NCBI GenBank assembly: GCA_038521775.1
Contig: JBCBKN010000240.1
Location: 1 to 7,251 of the forward strand
Direction of reading: 5' to 3'
DNA: 7,251 nt
From: J013 sp038521775
GTDB taxonomy: Bacteria > Pseudomonadota > Alphaproteobacteria > Rhodobacterales > Rhodobacteraceae
Part shown: in pieces, positions 5,662 to 7,251 of the stretch
How the letters are laid out: every line of letters begins with the position of its first letter
Numbering within the stretch: the first letter of the stretch is position 1
The notes under the pieces: model-generated
Seen by the model: only the letters and a program-made list of their open reading frames with translations
Told to the model about the DNA's origin: nothing
The model's database searches: none
Program-made: the position numbers and the translations under genes

Positions 5662-6501
5662 TCAGGCCGCGTGCTCTGCGGCAGTATAGCCCTGCAGCGC
5701 GAGAAGCGCGGAGAGATCGGAGTGATCGATCCGCGCATCCGCAGCCTTGGCGACCACGGGTTTGGCACGATAGGCAACGCCAAGCCCCGCGGCCGCGATC
5801 ATGGCCAGATCATTGGCGCCGTCACCCACGGCCAGCGCATCTGTCGGCGCAATCCCCGCCTCGGCGCAGAGCGCATCGAGCGCCTCGCGTTTCGACTGGC
5901 GGCCCAGAATGGGCAGCGCCACCGCCCCTGTGAGCCTGCCATCTTCAAAGATCAGCGTGTTGGCACGGTTGACGGCAAAGCCTGCCTCGGCCGCCACCTT
6001 TTCGGTGAAATAGGTAAACCCGCCCGAGACCAGCGCGGTCAGCGCGCCATGCGCATTCATGGTCTGCACCAGGGTCCGGGCCCCGGGGTTGAGCCGCACC
6101 CGCTCGGCATAGGCCTGCGCCAGCGCGCCCTCGGGCAGCCCCTTCAGAAGGGACACCCGGGCCGCGACGCTTTCCTCAAAGCTCATATCGCCGCGCATGG
6201 CGATCTCGGTGATGGCCGAAACCTCCTCGCGCATGCCGGCAAAATCGGCCAACTCATCGATGCACTCGACCGGGATCATGGTGCTGTCCATATCGGCGAT
6301 CAGCAGACGCTTGCGGCGGTTTTCACGGGGCACCGCATTGGCATCGACGGAAAGCCCGGTAAAGGCCTCGGCGTCAATCGATGCCGCGTCGAGTTCTGCC
6401 GCATCGAACTCCGCCGCGTCGGGCGCAAGCCGGCGGCATCCCGGCAGGTCCAGCACCGCCCCGGGCACGGCGCCCGCGGCGGTGACGACCAGAACGTTCA
6501 T
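5662..6501 (-). CDS. serB: Phosphoserine phosphatase SerB
   Basis: SerB hydrolyses O-phospho-L-serine to serine, the last step of the phosphorylated serine pathway; cytoplasmic HAD-family enzyme needing Mg2+. In the 279-residue product, motif I is DMDSTMI (70-76; nucleophile D70, acid/base D72). The substrate region has PVECIDELA with E79 and R103 in MRGDMSF. Motif II is SGG (159-161), motif III is K204, and motif IV is GDGANDLAMI (226-235, D227 and D231). All catalytic residues are present. The ~60-residue N-terminal region stands where other SerB proteins carry a poorly conserved ACT-like part; here it includes a pentapeptide-type repeat (residues 28-47). The ATG at 6501 overlaps the stop of the DAHP synthase gene (ATGA) and has no good ribosome site of its own, so it probably depends on coupled translation. 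Confidence 0.96.
   Translation of the reverse strand: MNVLVVTAAGAVPGAVLDLPGCRRLAPDAAEFDAAELDAASIDAEAFTGLSVDANAVPRENRRKRLLIADMDSTMIPVECIDELADFAGMREEVSAITEIAMRGDMSFEESVAARVSLLKGLPEGALAQAYAERVRLNPGARTLVQTMNAHGALTALVSGGFTYFTEKVAAEAGFAVNRANTLIFEDGRLTGAVALPILGRQSKREALDALCAEAGIAPTDALAVGDGANDLAMIAAAGLGVAYRAKPVVAKAADARIDHSDLSALLALQGYTAAEHAA
6361..6420 (-). repeat. Degenerate 15-bp tandem repeat within serB (four DAAxx units)
   Basis: Four consecutive 15-base in-frame units encode DAAEF, DAAEL, DAASI and DAEAF (SerB residues 28-47). The DNA units share a GCCGC(G/A)TCG core on the plus strand with scattered differences, suggesting an old slippage expansion. It falls in the variable N-terminal region, away from the catalytic core. 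Confidence 0.75.
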
Positions 6502-7251
6502 TGCGCAGCGACAGCGCCGCCCGCCGAACGGGTCTGGGCCGAGCGCTGCAGCTCATCGGCCACCAGAAAGGCCAGCTCCAGCGCCTGGGCCGCGTTCAGC
6601 CGCGGGTCGCAGGCGGTGTGATAGCGGTCGCGCAACGTCTCCTCGCTGACCGCCGAGACGCCGCCGGTGCATTCGGTGACATTCTGCCCGGTCATCTCGA
6701 CATGCACGCCACCGGCATGGGTGCCGAGATCACGGTGGATTGCAAAGAACTGCCGCACCTCGGCAAGCACCCGCTCAAAGGGCCGGGTCTTGTAGCCCGA
6801 GCCCGATTTGATGGTGTTGCCATGCATCGGGTCGCAGGACCACACGACCTTGCGGCCCTCGCGCTCAACCGCCTCGATGAGCCCGGGCAGATGCGCCTCG
6901 ACCTTGTCCGAGCCAAAGCGCGCGATCAGCGTCAGCCGCCCGGGATCGTTGGTGGGGTTGAGCAGTTCGGTGAGCCGCACCAGCTCATCGGCAGCAAGGC
7001 TGGGCCCGCATTTCATGCCGATCGGGTTGATCACGCCGCGCGCAAACTCAACATGCGCGCCGTCGGGCTGCCGGGTGCGATCGCCGATCCAGATCATATG
7101 GCCCGAGCCGGCCACAGTCTGACCGGTGAGGCTGTCGACACGGGTCAGCGCCTCTTCATATTCCAGCAGCAGCGCCTCATGGCTGGTGTAGAAATCCACC
7201 CGACCCATTTCAGAGCTTTCGGCCGTCACCCCGGCCGCGGTCATGAAATCG
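6498..7251 (-). CDS. aroG: Class II DAHP synthase (3-deoxy-7-phosphoheptulonate synthase), N-terminus cut by window edge
   Basis: The enzyme condenses phosphoenolpyruvate and erythrose 4-phosphate, the first step of the shikimate pathway. About 251 C-terminal residues are in the window; the frame stays open to the right edge, so the ATG at 7244 is internal. Class II (plant/mycobacterial type) signatures are clear: DFYTSHEALLLEYEEALTR, GHMIWIGDRTRQ, NPIGMKCGPS (substrate-binding Lys), LTLIARFG, WSCDPMHGNT (metal His), GGVHVEMTGQNVTECTGG (metal Glu) and CDPRLNAAQALELAF (metal Asp). The fourth metal ligand, an N-terminal Cys in this class, would lie outside the window. The stop overlaps the serB start by four bases, making an aroG-serB transcription unit. 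The tail after ELAFLVADELQ is low-complexity. Confidence 0.97.
   Translation of the reverse strand, partial: DFMTAAGVTAESSEMGRVDFYTSHEALLLEYEEALTRVDSLTGQTVAGSGHMIWIGDRTRQPDGAHVEFARGVINPIGMKCGPSLAADELVRLTELLNPTNDPGRLTLIARFGSDKVEAHLPGLIEAVEREGRKVVWSCDPMHGNTIKSGSGYKTRPFERVLAEVRQFFAIHRDLGTHAGGVHVEMTGQNVTECTGGVSAVSEETLRDRYHTACDPRLNAAQALELAFLVADELQRSAQTRSAGGAVAAQ

Noticed and set aside
5763..5782. Second TTGGCACG-like sequence, considered as a sigma-54 site
   Set aside because: It lies inside serB and lacks a GC doublet 10 bases after the GG.
5188..6621. 477-residue plus-strand open frame across the PAS gene and serB
   Set aside because: It is out of frame with the PAS gene and antisense to serB, with no recognisable motif, whereas serB has every catalytic motif.
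1..7251. Mobile elements, CRISPR arrays, tRNA/rRNA, phage or defence genes
   Set aside because: No transposase or integrase motifs, spaced repeats, tRNA-like folds or toxin/nuclease genes were seen, and all sequence is accounted for by housekeeping genes with short gaps.

Overview
The window reads as an ordinary, densely packed stretch of chromosome from a GC-rich alphaproteobacterium, most likely Rhodobacterales (Rhodobacter/Paracoccus/Ruegeria-like). The grounds are the high GC content, the ornithine-lipid pair olsB-olsA, a ChpT-type histidine phosphotransferase, a PAS_5-family protein, a class II DAHP synthase and a yicC-gmk pair. I see no mobile element, tRNA, rRNA or CRISPR array, and every gap between genes is short.

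Layout from left to right. Positions 1-1881 (minus strand) hold a DUF3553 small protein, then olsB, then olsA, which runs off the left edge. The olsB stop and the olsA start share four bases (GTGA). A perfect TTAA-N7-TTAA sequence, the CtrA-box consensus, lies between the DUF3553 gene and olsB. Positions 1944-2567 (plus strand) hold chpT, divergent from the DUF3553 gene and with a textbook Shine-Dalgarno before a GTG start. Positions 2636-4732 (minus strand) hold yicC-gmk-gamma carbonic anhydrase homologue as an overlapping operon, convergent with chpT. Positions 4827-5597 (plus strand) hold a PAS_5 protein, divergent from yicC, with a sigma-54-like -24/-12 element just upstream. Positions 5662-7251 (minus strand) hold a class II DAHP synthase, which enters from the right edge, and then serB with a 4-base overlap.

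How the parts fit. olsB and olsA make ornithine lipids in two successive acylations. gmk is nucleotide metabolism and yicC is RNA turnover. The DAHP synthase commits carbon to aromatic amino acids and SerB completes serine synthesis. chpT is the phosphotransfer step of the CckA-ChpT-CtrA relay, so a perfect CtrA box about 280 bp from chpT and just upstream of olsBA is the most interesting regulatory lead. It suggests, but does not prove, that membrane ornithine-lipid synthesis could be under CtrA control.

I found no convincing undescribed multi-gene system. The notable points are regulatory (the CtrA box and the sigma-54-like element), plus a degenerate pentapeptide repeat in the N-terminus of SerB. 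The very long open frames opposite real genes are codon-bias shadows.
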